A stretch of DNA of 7,180 bases from Gammaproteobacteria bacterium (GTDB lineage Bacteria > Pseudomonadota > Gammaproteobacteria > Pseudomonadales > Azotimanducaceae). A model generated the notes under the pieces. The model did no database searches. It had not been told where the DNA came from and saw only the letters and a program-made list of their open reading frames with translations. Where the stretch lies: contig PASO01000007.1 in assembly GCA_002712135.1 (NCBI GenBank), forward strand, positions 29,045 through 36,224, given 5' to 3'. Numbering within the stretch: position 1 is the first letter of the stretch; each line of letters begins with the position of its first letter. Made by a program: the position numbers and the translations under genes. Of the stretch, positions 6,326 through 7,180 are shown piece after piece.

Positions 6326-7180
6326 ATGATTGAAGTATCAGGGCTGAGCTATGTTTATCCAGGCTCAGAAAGAGCGGCGGTCAACGATGTATCTTTTAAA
6401 GTGGCTCCCGGTGAGATCTTTGGCTTGCTTGGCCCATCCGGAGCAGGAAAGAGCACGATCCAACGCGTACTCACACGACAGAATCGCCGCTATCGTGGCG
6501 CGGCGCAGGTATTATCCAGGGATCTGGAACAGTGGGATCACCGTTTTTACGAACAAATCGGTGTCACTTTCGAGTTACCAAATCACTTTCTGAAGTTGAC
6601 CGGCAAAGAGAATCTGGTCTTTTTTGCCTCCATGTATGAATCATATACGCGTGAACCCGACGAGTTACTCGAACTAGTTGGTCTGGCTGATGCAGCAGAT
6701 CTTCGGGTCGACGAATACTCTAAAGGAATGAAGATGAGACTGAACTTCATCCGAGCTTTCCTACACGATCCCCAGGTTATCTTCTTTGACGAGCCAACCT
6801 CGGGACTTGATCCGGTGAATGCAGGGATCATCAAATCACTGATCGCCGAGGAACGAGAAAAGGGGAAAACCCTTCTTCTCACTACCCATAACATGCACGA
6901 CGTGGATGAATTATGCGACAGGGTAGGCTTCATAATGGGGGGTGAGATGAACATCGTCGCAGACCCCGAAGAACTGAAAGCACAATATGGTAAGCGAAGA
7001 GTTCGGGTCGAATTGGCGGGTGGTGAAAAAGAGTATGAAATGGACGGCCTTGGAACCAATCAGGCGTTCCTTGATGCGCTGCACTCACCAGATCTGAAAA
7101 CCATCCATAGCATGGAAGCCAGCCTTGATCGCGTTTTCGCCGATGTAACGGGCGTTCAGCTTGATGCAGGGGAGGAGTAG
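6326..7180 (+). CDS. ABC transporter ATP-binding protein, ABC-2 export type
   Basis: A complete 284-residue cytoplasmic ATPase whose TAG stop is the last codon of the window. Walker A is GPSGAGKST at 36-44, the signature is a variant YSKGM at 131-135 in place of LSGGQ, Walker B plus catalytic Glu is VIFFDEPTSGLDP (151-163, Glu156), and the H-loop His is His188 in TTHNM. The Q-loop position is occupied by Glu83 (IGVTFELPNHF) rather than Gln; I recall FELPNH-type Q-loops in related ABC-2 ATPases but cannot confirm. The C-terminal 70 or so residues, after the H-loop, resemble the tail of drug/ion exporter ATPases. The start has AGGAA at 6316-6320, 5 bases upstream. It lacks any membrane segment and should work with an ABC-2 permease, presumably the next gene. 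Its 75-base gap after the PhyH gene has two tiny ATG frames (6300 and 6310) that end before it, no terminator, and no strong promoter. Export substrate unknown. It is not expected to energise the YejA-like protein, which pairs with a different importer family. Confidence 0.93.
   Translation: MIEVSGLSYVYPGSERAAVNDVSFKVAPGEIFGLLGPSGAGKSTIQRVLTRQNRRYRGAAQVLSRDLEQWDHRFYEQIGVTFELPNHFLKLTGKENLVFFASMYESYTREPDELLELVGLADAADLRVDEYSKGMKMRLNFIRAFLHDPQVIFFDEPTSGLDPVNAGIIKSLIAEEREKGKTLLLTTHNMHDVDELCDRVGFIMGGEMNIVADPEELKAQYGKRRVRVELAGGEKEYEMDGLGTNQAFLDALHSPDLKTIHSMEASLDRVFADVTGVQLDAGEE

Noticed and set aside
6583..7059. 158-residue open frame on the - strand inside the ABC ATPase gene
   Set aside because: It is antisense to Walker B and signature regions of a clear gene, Ser-rich and low in complexity as expected for a shadow frame, with no domain features.

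Overview
This window looks like chromosomal DNA from a Gram-negative bacterium, most likely an aquatic gammaproteobacterium or close relative. The evidence is an outer-membrane TonB-dependent receptor with a proteobacterial EEVIVTAEKR-type TonB box, a YejA-like periplasmic solute-binding protein and a PhyH-family dioxygenase. Base composition is near 50% GC. I cannot assign a genus from the sequence. All five genes are on the + strand. I see no tRNA, rRNA, CRISPR array, insertion sequence or phage gene.

Layout: 1-135 is a leader with a possible sigma70-type promoter. A large TonB-dependent receptor (136-2751) follows and is closed by a clear intrinsic terminator (2781-2807). Immediately after the T-tract, with its own strong ribosome binding site, comes a 212-residue hemerythrin-like protein (2833-3471). 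A YejA-like family 5 solute-binding protein follows (3580-5382, with signal-peptide coding sequence extending upstream to about 3547). Then come a PhyH/2-oxoglutarate dioxygenase with a TTG start (5450-6250) and the ATPase of an ABC-2-type transporter (6326-7180), whose stop codon is the last base of the window. All intergenic gaps are under 140 bases.

How they may work together: the receptor and the solute-binding protein could represent outer-membrane and periplasmic capture steps, but they are separated by a terminator and an unrelated gene. The permease genes that normally accompany YejA are not here. The ATPase at the end belongs to the ABC-2 (export-like) type, so it is not an obvious partner of the solute-binding protein. 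Its membrane subunit is expected just beyond the window. A joint pathway is therefore conjecture.

The most notable points are: the solute-binding protein has an intact signal-peptide coding sequence but no conventional start codon in frame upstream of it; the receptor terminator and hemerythrin gene are packed so tightly that any hemerythrin promoter must overlap the terminator or lie in the receptor gene; and the receptor carries two cysteine pairs, one around an Ala-rich insert. I did not find convincing evidence of a new multi-gene system.
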